Source: Gilichinskyi gelida
GTDB lineage: Bacteria; Acidobacteriota; Thermoanaerobaculia; Gp7-AA8
DNA: 64,000 bases
Assembly (NCBI GenBank): GCA_038040385.1
Contig: JBBPII010000009.1
Span: 1 to 64,000, forward strand
Reading direction: 5' to 3'
Of the stretch, positions 18,347-27,716 are shown piece by piece. The notes beneath the pieces were generated by a model that saw only the letters and a list, made by a program, of their open reading frames with translations, ran no database searches and had not been told where the DNA came from. The position numbers and the translations under genes are program-made. Every line of letters starts with the position of its first letter. The stretch's first letter is position 1.

Positions 18347-19549
18347 ATGCGTTCCATCCTTTGCTGCGGAGTCGTCGTTCTCGTCGCCATGGCCGCATCG
18401 GCGCAACAGGTCGTCGTTGGAGGAATCGCGCCGGATCAATCGTCGGTCTTTCTCGGGCTTGGTCCGCAGACGTTCGTCGATCTGTCCCGCCCCGCGAACC
18501 GCGATGGGAACCTCACCACCGCCGCTCTTAACTGGAGCAACGTTCCGACACCGGCCAGTTGCGCGAACGGTGTGAAGATCAAGTTTCTGCGCCGGTCCAC
18601 CACCACGTTCACCGTGGTTGCCGAACGCGGTCCCTTCGCGGTGCAACCGGGCTATTTCACCGTCACCCTGACGCCTCCCGTCGCGGTGCAGGAAGGCGAC
18701 CTCCTCGGCGTGGTGCAGATGCAGAATTTCGCCACCTGCGGCGGTCTCGGCTTCGCCCAGGTCAGCGGCCGCGAGACGCTGCTCCGGTACTCGGGGATCG
18801 ATCTGGCGTCCGGCAATTTCGCCCAGGGAGGCTTCATCTCCAACGGGACGTCGATGATGGCGCGGGCGAGCTCGGATCCGTCCGTCGTCGCCGCCGTGAT
18901 CCCCGTCGTCGGCTCCACGGCCGGAGGGTCGGCGTTCTTCCGCACCTCGATCCAGGCGTTCAGTCCGGGTGGCACCATCATCACCGGTAAGTTCGTCTTC
19001 CATCCGGCCGGCCGCTCCGCACTCCCGACCGATCCCTCAATGGATTACACGTACGGCCAGAGCGCGAACTTCGTCCCCGACATCGTCGCGGCGATGGGAC
19101 AGACGGGGCTCGGGTCGCTCGACATCGTCCCCGCGACGGGCATACCGCCACGCGTGATCGTCCGGATCTTCAGTGACGCCGGAGCCTCGGGGACTTCGGG
19201 ATTCACGACCGAGCCGTTCCCGCCCGATCAGGCCCTCGAGTTCGGTGACCTGGTCCACCTCGTCGCGCCGTCCGACCTGACGAACTACCGCATGAACGTC
19301 GGCGTGCGTACGCTCGGCGAGGGCGCGACGATCAACATCAGCGGCAGCGGCGTCAACGTCACACGTACGTACAATCCGAACTTCTTCGAACAAGTTACGC
19401 TCGCTCAATTCCTCGGCGGCGCGACGCCGGTGGCCAACGGCACGTACAGCGTGCGCGTCGACGTCGGCGGCAAGGCGTTCATCTACTCCACCACCACCGA
19501 CAACCGCACCAACGACACGGCCATCCGTTTTCTCACCCGGCCGCAATAG
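18347..19549 (+). CDS. Secreted hypothetical protein
   Basis: The 400-aa protein begins with a signal peptide (ILCCGVVVLVAMAASAQQ) and is otherwise Gly/Ser/Thr/Val-rich, soluble and likely all-beta, as in secreted surface or periplasmic proteins. No known domain is recognised. The ATG at 18347 is supported by GGGAGGG 7 nt upstream; the gene stands alone. Confidence 0.8.
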   Translation: MRSILCCGVVVLVAMAASAQQVVVGGIAPDQSSVFLGLGPQTFVDLSRPANRDGNLTTAALNWSNVPTPASCANGVKIKFLRRSTTTFTVVAERGPFAVQPGYFTVTLTPPVAVQEGDLLGVVQMQNFATCGGLGFAQVSGRETLLRYSGIDLASGNFAQGGFISNGTSMMARASSDPSVVAAVIPVVGSTAGGSAFFRTSIQAFSPGGTIITGKFVFHPAGRSALPTDPSMDYTYGQSANFVPDIVAAMGQTGLGSLDIVPATGIPPRVIVRIFSDAGASGTSGFTTEPFPPDQALEFGDLVHLVAPSDLTNYRMNVGVRTLGEGATINISGSGVNVTRTYNPNFFEQVTLAQFLGGATPVANGTYSVRVDVGGKAFIYSTTTDNRTNDTAIRFLTRPQ

Positions 19550-19573
19550 GGGGCACGGTATAACGCTCCTCGC

Positions 19574-21364
19574 ATGCCTCCTGCCGTTCTTCTGACTTGC
19601 GAGTCGCTGACCAAGTCCTTCACCTCGCGGCCGCTCTTCGAGAACCTCGGCTTCACCATCGCCGAGGGCGATCACATCGGTTTGGTCGGCCCGAATGGCG
19701 CGGGGAAGTCGACGCTGCTCAAGATCGTCGCCGGCGCGGAGCCGCCCGACTCCGGCACCCGCGCCGTCCGCAAGGGCGTGCGCATCGGCTACGTGCCGCA
19801 GGACGCCGTCTTCACCCCCGGATTGACGGTGGAGGATGTCCTGCTCGACGCGCTACGCGGCGAGACGGCGCTCGACGACTACGAGAAGTCGTCGCGCATC
19901 GCCCGCGCCCTCGGCAAGGCCGGCTTCACCGACCGCTCACTGGCCACCGACGCCCTCTCCGGCGGCTGGCGCAAGCGGCTGGCCATCGCCCGCGAGCTGG
20001 CGCTGGAGCCCGACATCCTGCTCCTCGACGAGCCGACCAATCATCTCGACGTCGAAGCCATCCTTTGGCTCGAGTCGCTTCTGAAGAGCGAGCCGGAAGC
20101 GTTCGTCGTCGTCAGCCACGACCGCTACTTTCTGGAGAACGTCGCCCGTCGCATGCTGGAGCTGAATCGCATGTATCCCAACGGCCTGCTGCAGACCGAC
20201 GGCAGCTACAGCGAGTTCCTCGAGGCCCGCGACGAGCTGCTGAAGAACGAGGCGGCGTATCAGGACACCCTGGCCAACCTCGTGCGGCGCGAGATGGAGT
20301 GGCTGCGCCGCGGCCCGAAGGCGCGGACCACCAAGGCCAAGGCGCGCATCACCGCGGCGGGGAAGCTCATCGATGAACTGGAGGAGAGCCGCGACCGCGC
20401 GCGCGTCTCGACCGCCGGCATCGACTTCACCGCCTCCGATCGGAAGACCAAGCGCCTCTGGATGGGGATGGGGCTGCGCAAGCAGCTCGGCGACCGCCGC
20501 ATCGTCGACGATCTCGATCTCCTCCTCACCCCCGGCATGCGCCTCGGCGTCCTCGGCCCGAACGGCTCCGGCAAGACCACGCTGCTGCGGATGATCGTCG
20601 GCGAGCTGGCTCCGGACGCCGGCACCATCGAGCAGGCCGAGCGGCTGCGCGTCGTCTACTTCGAACAGAACCGCGAAAGCCTCGACCCGTCGCTCACCCT
20701 CAAGCGCGCGCTGGCGCCGGAGGGCGACTCGGTGCTCTACCGCGACCGCTCGCTGCACGTCGCGTCGTGGGCCAAGCGCTTTCTCTTCCGCGCCGAACAG
20801 CTCGAGACCGCCGTGTCGAAACTCTCCGGCGGCGAGAAGGCGCGCATCGTCCTGGCCCGGCTGATGCTGAAACCCGCCGACCTGCTGGTGCTCGACGAGC
20901 CGACCAACGACCTCGACATCCCCACTCTCGACGTGCTCGAGGAATCGCTCCTGGAGTTCCCCGGCGCGCTGGTCCTCGTCACCCACGACCGCTATCTGCT
21001 GGAGCGCGTCTCGACCAAGGTCCTGGCCCTCGACGGCAACGGCCGCGCCGAGTACTTCGCCGACTACGGGCAGTGGTTGGCGTCGTCGCGCGAGGCCCCC
21101 GCCCGCGCCGCGGCGACGACCGAGGCCCGCCAGCGCACCAAGCGCCTCAGCTACCTCGAGCAGCGCGAATTCGACGCCATGGAGCAGACCGTCCTCGCCG
21201 CCGAGGCGCGCCTGGACGAAGCGCGCCGCCGCGCCGACGATCCCGCCATCGCCGCGGATGCCGTCGCGCTGCACCAGCGCTTCACCGAGTTGAACGAGGC
21301 GCAGGCGGAAGTCGATCGGCTGTATCAGAGGTGGAGTGAGTTGGAGGCGAAGATGGGCAACTGA
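19574..21364 (+). CDS. ABC-F ATPase (Uup/EttA-type)
   Basis: The 596-aa soluble protein has two nucleotide-binding domains and no membrane segment. Walker A motifs are GPNGAGKS (first) and GPNGSGKT (second). Signatures are LSGGWRKR and LSGGEKAR; Walker B strings are LLLDEPTNHLD and LVLDEPTNDLD. The interdomain linker (about residues 230-290) is helical and basic, and the C-terminus is a coiled coil as in Uup. ABC-F proteins act on the ribosome or on DNA stability rather than in transport. A degraded second copy of its 3' part lies at 26503-26653, on the far side of a gene island. Confidence 0.93.
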   Translation: MPPAVLLTCESLTKSFTSRPLFENLGFTIAEGDHIGLVGPNGAGKSTLLKIVAGAEPPDSGTRAVRKGVRIGYVPQDAVFTPGLTVEDVLLDALRGETALDDYEKSSRIARALGKAGFTDRSLATDALSGGWRKRLAIARELALEPDILLLDEPTNHLDVEAILWLESLLKSEPEAFVVVSHDRYFLENVARRMLELNRMYPNGLLQTDGSYSEFLEARDELLKNEAAYQDTLANLVRREMEWLRRGPKARTTKAKARITAAGKLIDELEESRDRARVSTAGIDFTASDRKTKRLWMGMGLRKQLGDRRIVDDLDLLLTPGMRLGVLGPNGSGKTTLLRMIVGELAPDAGTIEQAERLRVVYFEQNRESLDPSLTLKRALAPEGDSVLYRDRSLHVASWAKRFLFRAEQLETAVSKLSGGEKARIVLARLMLKPADLLVLDEPTNDLDIPTLDVLEESLLEFPGALVLVTHDRYLLERVSTKVLALDGNGRAEYFADYGQWLASSREAPARAAATTEARQRTKRLSYLEQREFDAMEQTVLAAEARLDEARRRADDPAIAADAVALHQRFTELNEAQAEVDRLYQRWSELEAKMGN

Positions 21365-21455
21365 CAGAGTTCTAGACGAGGCGAGGCTGCTGCGGTGACC
21401 TTCAAGAGACAGAATGTGTCCGTCTTATGAAGAGTGAGCTGAAAGGAGAGAAACG

Positions 21456-22205
21456 ATGTTTTTAATCAGATTCCAGGGTCTCATGACGCACTATCTCTAC
21501 AACAACCAGGTCCAACGCGTGATCCTGTATCAGGTCGCGAACCATCCCCACCAACCGAGGTTGACCGTCAACCCCGACGACCTACAGCCTGGCTCATCGC
21601 CGCGGGATGACGGCGACGGCATCAAGGTCTCGTGCTTCAATCTAGATGGGAAGGTGGCGATCTCCGGCATCAACGCAGTCAAGCCGCTCTCCCTTCTCGG
21701 CGAGCATATCGCCCCGAGTCTCGACGCGGTCTCGGCTGGAGGCACCAAGAACGTGAGAACCGAGGTACAAAACGGCACGCCCGTCCCGGGCGAAATCCCG
21801 GTCATCGTGACACTCAATGAAGGGGTTCTGTTCGTCTGGGACTACTTCAAGGAGCTGGCGATCTTTCCGAACTCAACCGTGTACAAGGTACCTCGCGCGA
21901 TGCCCCGAACGGTCATCTACGGCGCGCCGGCAAGCGGCGACGTCACGATCACCGACGATGGGGGAAAGATAATCATACTCAAGTATCAGGCTGACGTCTG
22001 GCTGACGAACCTACCCCGCACGGAGCTCGGTCCACCCATGCCGCACTACGATGCGCAGTCGCAGTTCTTCGACCCGAACAATCCCGTAACGGTCGACAAT
22101 CCGGTCTCCGACGGCCCTTGCTCGTTCGGCAGCGACGACGAACGGCCAGACTGCGGCGGCGGCTCGGCGGCGGGCGTGGAGTGCTCGAACAGCCAGTATC
22201 CGTGA
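21456..22205 (+). CDS. Unknown island protein with Cys-containing acidic tail
   Basis: The 249-aa product has no signal peptide, no membrane span and no family I recognise. It opens MFLIRFQGLMTHYLYNNQ and appears beta-rich. The C-terminal 40 residues are Pro/Asp/Ser/Gly-rich with three cysteines and may be disordered. A strong Shine-Dalgarno (AAAGGAGAG) precedes the ATG. It ends 4 nt from the convergent subtilase gene. A substrate or regulator of the neighbouring proteases is possible but not shown. Confidence 0.7.
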   Translation: MFLIRFQGLMTHYLYNNQVQRVILYQVANHPHQPRLTVNPDDLQPGSSPRDDGDGIKVSCFNLDGKVAISGINAVKPLSLLGEHIAPSLDAVSAGGTKNVRTEVQNGTPVPGEIPVIVTLNEGVLFVWDYFKELAIFPNSTVYKVPRAMPRTVIYGAPASGDVTITDDGGKIIILKYQADVWLTNLPRTELGPPMPHYDAQSQFFDPNNPVTVDNPVSDGPCSFGSDDERPDCGGGSAAGVECSNSQYP

Positions 22206-22209
22206 TCGC

Positions 22210-23358
22210 TCACGGCCACTTTGGCGGCTGCAGCAGTCCGGCTCCGACGTACTTGAACTGTGGAGTAGCCAGGCTGGCGGTGGTGGCGGCGTCCACCATC
22301 GCCTCCCATAGCTTGGCACCGCGCAACGCAGAATTCTTCCCGGCCCACACTGCGGCGATTCCGCCCGCAAGCGCCGTGGCCATGCTGTTTCCGTATGCCA
22401 CACAGTGCTGTGAGTTGAGACAAGCCGAAAGGATGTTCTCGCCATAAGCGACTGCATCGACCGGATCACCGCCCGCCACCATGTGCGGTGCGAAGGACGA
22501 CACCTCCAGGTTCGGTCCGACCGAGCCGATGGCCATGATGCTGTTGCAATTGGCCGGTGGGGTGACGTCGCCGCTCGACCTCGCGCCTGAGGCAATCACC
22601 AGGATCCTGTTGACGTCGAGCAACTGGCGGCCGACGCGCTCCAGTTGCGGCGAAGGCTCGTTCGAAAAGGGCCTCCAGTTGAGACTGAGCGTCGCGACGT
22701 TCGCTCCGTTGTCGCGTGCCAACTGCAACCCCTGAATGACTCGGGTTTCCGTCGGTGCCTTGTTCTGCGAATACACGCGCACGGACAGGATCTTCGACTC
22801 GTCCGCGATCCCGTAGGGCCGTATGCCGCAGGCAACGCCAATGCAATGAGTGCCGTGTCCGAGGTCGTCGTAGCCGTCTTGAAACTCTGAAATCTTCAGC
22901 ACCGTGGGATGTCGATTCACGAAGTCGGGGTGGTCTTTCGCGATCCCGCTATCCAGCACGGCGACCGTGATGCCGAGGCCGCGATACGGATAGTTGCCGC
23001 CGAGGCCGAGCGCAGCGATGATGTCGAAGCCTTGCTGGCCGTCAACCAGGGCTTGCGGAGCGGCCGGCATCGCGGCCACCCGCTCCGGATCGATCGAGAT
23101 CACTCCCGCGGACCAGAGCCGCCGATGTACTTCCTCATTCCGCACTTTACTGAACGAGTACGGCACGACGGTGATCTTGAACTCGCCAAAAGTGACTCTC
23201 TCGCCGTTGATCCCTTGAGTCTTCTGGCCCGGAAGCAACTCCGCGAGGATGGTGTCCGCCGCCTGGAAGTCCTGCTCGCCCGCCGCGAGGTCGAACAGCA
23301 GCATCGTTCGTTCCGTGGCGTCGGCGATCTCATGCGGCAGGGAGACATGGAATGTCAT
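22210..23358 (-). CDS. Intracellular S8 subtilisin-like protease
   Basis: The 382-aa protease has no signal peptide. Residues 1-110 resemble an I9-type propeptide (FKITVVPYSFSKV, SAGVISIDPERVA). The triad is present: Asp136 in VAVLDSG, His168 in GHGTHC, Ser325 in GNSMA. The position of the usual oxyanion-hole Asn (AGN in subtilisin) reads IASGARSSG, so that Asn seems replaced by Ala259. Activity may therefore be weakened or require other residues. It is divergently paired, over a 40-nt spacer, with the CHAT gene, and may process it or share its activation. Confidence 0.9.
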   Translation of the reverse strand: MTFHVSLPHEIADATERTMLLFDLAAGEQDFQAADTILAELLPGQKTQGINGERVTFGEFKITVVPYSFSKVRNEEVHRRLWSAGVISIDPERVAAMPAAPQALVDGQQGFDIIAALGLGGNYPYRGLGITVAVLDSGIAKDHPDFVNRHPTVLKISEFQDGYDDLGHGTHCIGVACGIRPYGIADESKILSVRVYSQNKAPTETRVIQGLQLARDNGANVATLSLNWRPFSNEPSPQLERVGRQLLDVNRILVIASGARSSGDVTPPANCNSIMAIGSVGPNLEVSSFAPHMVAGGDPVDAVAYGENILSACLNSQHCVAYGNSMATALAGGIAAVWAGKNSALRGAKLWEAMVDAATTASLATPQFKYVGAGLLQPPKWP

Positions 23359-23398
23359 GGCGACACCTCAAGTGGGGTAGTCTCAGTCTGTAGCCATT

Positions 23399-26300
23399 AT
23401 GACGGAAAGGAAGCGACGAGGCGCTGCGAGGCTCATCGGGGCCTTACTAGCCGCGACGATTCTTGTTGCAGGCTCCCGGATCTGCCGCGAGCGCAGCGGT
23501 GATCCGTGGCGACGACTCGTGCGGGCGGTGGCACAGGGCGATGATCGGCCTCTTGAAGCAGCCTTGGCCGAGCTCGAGTACAAGCCGGAACAAACGAAAG
23601 CAAGTAGCCGCGCGGTCGTGCTGCAACTTGCGTTGAAAGTATTGGCGCTGAACACGAATGCCCCCGGCGACGCCAGAAAACAACATGAAGCCGGAGTCGC
23701 ACTCCTCCTGATAAGACGCCCTTTAGAAGCTGTTCCCTATCTCGAACGCAGCGTTGCGCTTTCGCCCGGAAGCGCAACGTACTGGAATGACCTGGCTGCC
23801 GCGAAGCTTGAGGCGGGGCGGTCAGCGAATCCGCAGTTCATTCTGGAGGCGCTCACGGCGATCGATCGCGCCATCGATCTGCAACCGCGGGCGCCGGCAG
23901 CGTTATTCAATCGGGCGCTGATCCTGAATGCATTGAAACTGCCTTCCCTGGCGGCGCCTGCATTCCGCGCTTGCATGTCGGCCGAGGCTGTGTCCGGGTG
24001 GGGAAAGGAAGCGCGCCGCCGATTGGCGAGTGGGATGGTTGCGCCTCGGTCCGAGCAGTGGAAGCGTGAACTGGTTCGTCTCCGCGCCGCTGTTGAGCGC
24101 GGGGATGTGCATACCGTGCAGGAGATCGTCGATTCATTTCCCCAGGAGTCGCGCACGTGGGGCGAGCTGATCTTTCTCGGCGGATGGGCGGATGCCGAAG
24201 CGGCCGCCACGAGCTCCGCCGGAGACCTCAAAGTGGCGCGTGCCATCGGTGCCGCGCTGCGGCGATCCACCGGCGAGTCGCTGCTCGCGGACGCGGTCTC
24301 CGCGATCGATGGGGCGGCTCAGCCGAGACGCGCTGCGCTGCGCGACGGACAGCAGTTGTATGGAAGAGCTCGAAAGCTCTACCGCGACCGCCGCGTAAGT
24401 GAAGCGCTTCCGATGTTCGACGCCGCGGCCGGCCGTTTTCGCCAGGGCCGCACTCCGATGAGCGCAGTCGCTGAATACTACATTGCCAACTCGCTGCACG
24501 ATCTCGGCCGTCATGCCGAGGCGCTGGCACTCATCGATTCAATTCTCGGTCGAGTCCCGAGCGGCCACAGAGCATTGCGCGCGCAATTATTGTGGGAACG
24601 CGGCACCGTGCTCACGCGAACCGGGAGACTCACTGACGCGCTGGTGGCTCAACGAAAAGCCGCCGAGCTGTTCGACGCCCTAGGTGAGGTGGTCAATGCC
24701 AGTCACATGGTCAACGCCACCGCTTTAACTCTCTCGTTACTCGGCCGTCGTGATGAGGCGTGGATGATGCGCCTCAGCCTCTTCGAGCGGGTGAGTCGCT
24801 TCGGCGATGCGGCGCTGCTGCAGACCGTTCTCGATTCAACTGCCCGCACCGAAGCGCTTGCTCAACATTGGCCGGAGGCATTCTCGCTTCTGACCCTTTC
24901 GGTGGATCCCGCGGTTCGGGTGAACCCGAGAGTGATGGCAACCAGCTTTCTCTGGCGTGCGCTCGCTGGTACGCGTCTCGGATGGTCAACGGGCGCCGCG
25001 GACGTCGAGGTGGCGCGGCAGATGGCTCGCGCAGTCGCCGATCCGGTCCTCCGTCAGAGCGTGCTCAATGAAGCGAATTTCACGGACGGCATCCTCGCCG
25101 TACAGCGCGAGCCGCGCCGTGCGAAGGAATTGCTCACGCGGTATATCGATGCGGGATCGGAGGCGTGCGACGCTTACCTGCTGCCTGAGGCGTTCCTTGC
25201 GCGCGCCCGGCTACGGCGTGACACGGGGGATGACAGCGGCGCCGTCGCCGATCTGGTTGAAGCATCGTGGTGGCTCGATCAGCGTCGCAATGACAGCAGC
25301 GACGAGTATCGTGACGCGTACTTTCCCACCGGTGATAGCGTTCGCCGCGAGCTCGTGGATGTCCTGTGCCGTCGCGGTGAGTATTGGAATGCCTTCCTTG
25401 CCGCAGCGGAAACGACGGAACGTTCAGGGATGCCTTCCGATCGGAGGACCGTACTGGCCGGATTTCCGGCGGATACCGTTGCCGTCCGTTACGTCGTCCT
25501 TCCGCAGAGACTGGTGGTTTTCTTGTTGTCATCGCGGACGTTCGAGACCGTCGTGGTGCCGATCCCACGCGAGGCACTTGCCAGTGCGGCATCCCATCTA
25601 GTGGAAGCGATTCTGGCCGATCGGGAAGCCGAGATCGGAGGAGTCAGCCGACAGCTTTCCGGATGGCTGTTAGAACCGATCTGTCGCCAACTGCGCAATG
25701 CCCAACGTCTCGTCGTCGTTGCTGACGAGACTCTCGCCTCCGTTCCCTTTTCCATGCTTCCGTACGGTCCAAAGAAAGAAGCGCTCATCCAGTCCGTGGA
25801 GCTTGTCTTTCGCTCGCGCGTCTCTTCCCGGGCTGACCGCCGTGGCAATCCCTCACGCGTTCGCCCTGTGCTGGCGGTGGGCGATCCTCGTTTCGACCCG
25901 AACCTTTTTCCTTCGCTCACGCGGCTGAGCGCGGCGGGAGACGAGGCGCGGAATGTCGCGGCCATCTATGGGCAGCATGACATCCTTACCGATACGGCGG
26001 CGACGCCCGCCGCAGTGATTGCCGGGTTGAATCGAGCTGCGGTCGCGGATTTCGGCACCCACGCGATCCTCGTGCCGAACGCACCTTCTCGCTCATTCCT
26101 TGTTTTCGCCAGCTCAGGTGATGATGCCGGGACGTTGAATGTGGACCAGATTGCCAGGCTGCCGCTCGGTTCACTTCGCCTTGTCGTACTGGCTGGCTGC
26201 CGGACCGCGGCGCACACGACCGGTGGTGGTACCGCAACGAGTATCGCTCTGGCCTTCACGCGCGCCGGTGCGCAGAACGCGATCGGGAGCCTATGGGACA

Positions 26301-26473
26301 TGGACGATAGTGTCGCGTGGTCATGGTCAGTTGCATTGCATCGCAGGATCCTCGCGGGTATGACCCCCGCTGCGGCATTGCGAGAAACTCAAGTCGCCAT
26401 GCTCCATTCACCGGATCCGACAACGCGGCGAACCAGCTCGTGGGCGGGACTACGCATCTACGGTAGCGATTGA
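23399..26473 (+). CDS. TPR-CHAT (caspase-like) protein
   Basis: The 1024-aa protein has a basic N-terminus, one membrane helix (about residues 12-25), a long alpha-helical TPR array (about 60-620) and a C-terminal CHAT domain (about 720-1024). The caspase-like dyad is visible as His888 in FGTHA and Cys934 in VLAGCRTA; the common GSLWDMDD block follows. CHAT proteases such as the TPR-CHAT effector of type III-E CRISPR cut protein targets after activation. This one is anchored to the membrane and paired with a subtilase. No CRISPR or reverse transcriptase is nearby. I infer a proteolytic signalling or defence role. Confidence 0.92.
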   Translation: MTERKRRGAARLIGALLAATILVAGSRICRERSGDPWRRLVRAVAQGDDRPLEAALAELEYKPEQTKASSRAVVLQLALKVLALNTNAPGDARKQHEAGVALLLIRRPLEAVPYLERSVALSPGSATYWNDLAAAKLEAGRSANPQFILEALTAIDRAIDLQPRAPAALFNRALILNALKLPSLAAPAFRACMSAEAVSGWGKEARRRLASGMVAPRSEQWKRELVRLRAAVERGDVHTVQEIVDSFPQESRTWGELIFLGGWADAEAAATSSAGDLKVARAIGAALRRSTGESLLADAVSAIDGAAQPRRAALRDGQQLYGRARKLYRDRRVSEALPMFDAAAGRFRQGRTPMSAVAEYYIANSLHDLGRHAEALALIDSILGRVPSGHRALRAQLLWERGTVLTRTGRLTDALVAQRKAAELFDALGEVVNASHMVNATALTLSLLGRRDEAWMMRLSLFERVSRFGDAALLQTVLDSTARTEALAQHWPEAFSLLTLSVDPAVRVNPRVMATSFLWRALAGTRLGWSTGAADVEVARQMARAVADPVLRQSVLNEANFTDGILAVQREPRRAKELLTRYIDAGSEACDAYLLPEAFLARARLRRDTGDDSGAVADLVEASWWLDQRRNDSSDEYRDAYFPTGDSVRRELVDVLCRRGEYWNAFLAAAETTERSGMPSDRRTVLAGFPADTVAVRYVVLPQRLVVFLLSSRTFETVVVPIPREALASAASHLVEAILADREAEIGGVSRQLSGWLLEPICRQLRNAQRLVVVADETLASVPFSMLPYGPKKEALIQSVELVFRSRVSSRADRRGNPSRVRPVLAVGDPRFDPNLFPSLTRLSAAGDEARNVAAIYGQHDILTDTAATPAAVIAGLNRAAVADFGTHAILVPNAPSRSFLVFASSGDDAGTLNVDQIARLPLGSLRLVVLAGCRTAAHTTGGGTATSIALAFTRAGAQNAIGSLWDMDDSVAWSWSVALHRRILAGMTPAAALRETQVAMLHSPDPTTRRTSSWAGLRIYGSD

Positions 26474-26502
26474 GGCCGAGCGCACGCCATCCCTGCGTCC
26501 GC

Positions 26503-26653
26503 AGGCTTGGGCCGAACGGCTCGAACAGAACCGCGAGCCGACGCGGTCGCGCTGCAGCAGCGTCTTGCCGAGCTCGCCGAGGCGCAGACGGAAGTCGACC
26601 GCCTGTATCACCTGTATCAATGGTGGAGCGAGTTGGAAGCGAAGATGGGCTAG
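26503..26653 (+). pseudogene. Degraded remnant of an ABC-F gene
   Basis: Three pieces of an ABC-F gene survive in the right order but in different frames. CTTGGGCCGAACGGCTC (26506-26522) matches the second Walker A (Leu-Gly-Pro-Asn-Gly-Ser). TCGAACAGAACCGCGA (26521-26536) is identical to a segment near 20670 of the intact gene. From 26537 the C-terminal coiled-coil end reads ADAVALQQRLAELAEAQTEV and WWSELEAKMG before TAG. The intact gene ends with nearly the same residues. Large internal deletions are implied. Confidence 0.75.
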
Positions 26654-26674
26654 GATTTGCCCTTCGGAGGAACG

Positions 26675-27601
26675 ATGAGAAATCTCGCCATCACTGTCCT
26701 TCTGCTGACCGCTCTTTCCGCGTTTGCCCAGGATCAGCACGCGGACCATCAGATGCCCCAACCGGCCCCCGCCCCCACGCCCGCCCCGACCACCACCGTC
26801 GCCCCGATGCCCGCTCCCGCGCCGCCGCCGGTGTGGGCGAAGCAGGCGCTGGAGAAATCGCCGCGCCACCGCGAGTGGGTCAACGTCAAGAATGGCGATC
26901 GCACCGTGAGCGCCTTTGTTGTCTATCCCGAGGTGAAGTCGAAGGCGACCTCGGTAGTCGTCATCCACGAGATCTTCGGCATGAGCGACTGGGTGCAACT
27001 GCTGGCCGACGAGCTGGCGGCGGCCGGCGTCGTCGCCATCGCCCCCGACCTCCTGTCGGGCATGGGCCCGAACGGCGGCGGCACGAGCTCTTTCGCCGAC
27101 GGCACGGCGGTGGGGAAGGCCATCCGCGACCTTCCGCCCGACCAGATCACCGCCGACTTGAACGCCGTCGCCGATTACGTCGCCAAACTTCCCGCCGCGA
27201 ACGGCAAGGTCGCCGTCGGCGGATTCTGCTGGGGCGGAGCGCAGTCGTTCCGCTTCGCCACCAACCGCCCGACGCTGGCCGCCGCGTTCGTCTTCTACGG
27301 CAACGGTCCCGACTCGCCCGAGGCCATCGCCAAGATCAAGTCGCCGGTCTACGGCTTCTACGCCGGCAACGACGCGCGCATCGGCGCCACCGTGCCGAAG
27401 ACGATGGAGATGATGACCGCGGCGAAGAAGGACTTCGACATCGTGACCTACGAAGGCTCCGGGCACGGCTTCATGCGCGCCGGCGACGCCCCGCCGCCGC
27501 CTGCCGACGCCGAGCAGAAGGTGAAGGACGCCTACGCCGGCAACAAGAAGGCGCGCGACGAGTCGTGGGTGCGCTGGAAGGCGATCCTGGGCAAGCTGTG
27601 A
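26675..27601 (+). CDS. Secreted dienelactone-hydrolase-family protein
   Basis: The 308-aa protein has a signal peptide (LAITVLLLTALSAFAQ), a Pro/Ala-rich linker (about residues 27-60) and an alpha/beta-hydrolase domain of the dienelactone hydrolase type. Its nucleophile is a cysteine in GGFCWGG. The acid and base sit in YAGNDARI and GSGHGFMR. It would hydrolyse an ester or lactone in the periplasm. The ATG at 26675 follows CGGAGGA. It immediately follows the ABC-F remnant and so marks the right-hand edge of the island. Confidence 0.9.
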   Translation: MRNLAITVLLLTALSAFAQDQHADHQMPQPAPAPTPAPTTTVAPMPAPAPPPVWAKQALEKSPRHREWVNVKNGDRTVSAFVVYPEVKSKATSVVVIHEIFGMSDWVQLLADELAAAGVVAIAPDLLSGMGPNGGGTSSFADGTAVGKAIRDLPPDQITADLNAVADYVAKLPAANGKVAVGGFCWGGAQSFRFATNRPTLAAAFVFYGNGPDSPEAIAKIKSPVYGFYAGNDARIGATVPKTMEMMTAAKKDFDIVTYEGSGHGFMRAGDAPPPPADAEQKVKDAYAGNKKARDESWVRWKAILGKL

Positions 27602-27608
27602 TGACCGC

Positions 27609-27714
27609 GGAACGCCGCCGTCTCGGCGGCTGGACAGGCGGCGTCCTCGCCGCCTTCGGGGAACGCAGGCGCGGGACGCCTGCGAGCCAGCCGGCGAGGA
27701 CGCCGGCGCTCCGC
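27609..27714. repeat. Intergenic inverted repeat, family B
   Basis: Composite palindromic units: CGCCGCCGTC...GGCGGCGTCC, GCAGGCGCGGGACGCCTGC and CCGGCGAGGACGCCGGCGCTCCGC. Copies at 32962-33069 and 46210-46304. Confidence 0.8.
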
Positions 27715-27716
27715 TC

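Larger units (their letters stand above)
21365..26502. mobile_element. Putative genomic island (unknown protein / subtilase / TPR-CHAT)
   Basis: Three genes with visibly lower GC and more relaxed codon choice than their surroundings lie between an intact ABC-F gene and the remnant of another ABC-F gene. No integrase, transposase or tRNA is present, so mobility is inferred only from composition and from the flanking ABC-F similarity. Gene order is convergent (21456+, 22210-) then divergent (22210-, 23399+). Confidence 0.5.

Noticed and set aside
15640..18531. A 963-codon open frame on the plus strand crossing the DUF2911, M48 and TPR regions.
   Set aside because: It crosses several well-supported minus-strand genes and has no recognisable domain.
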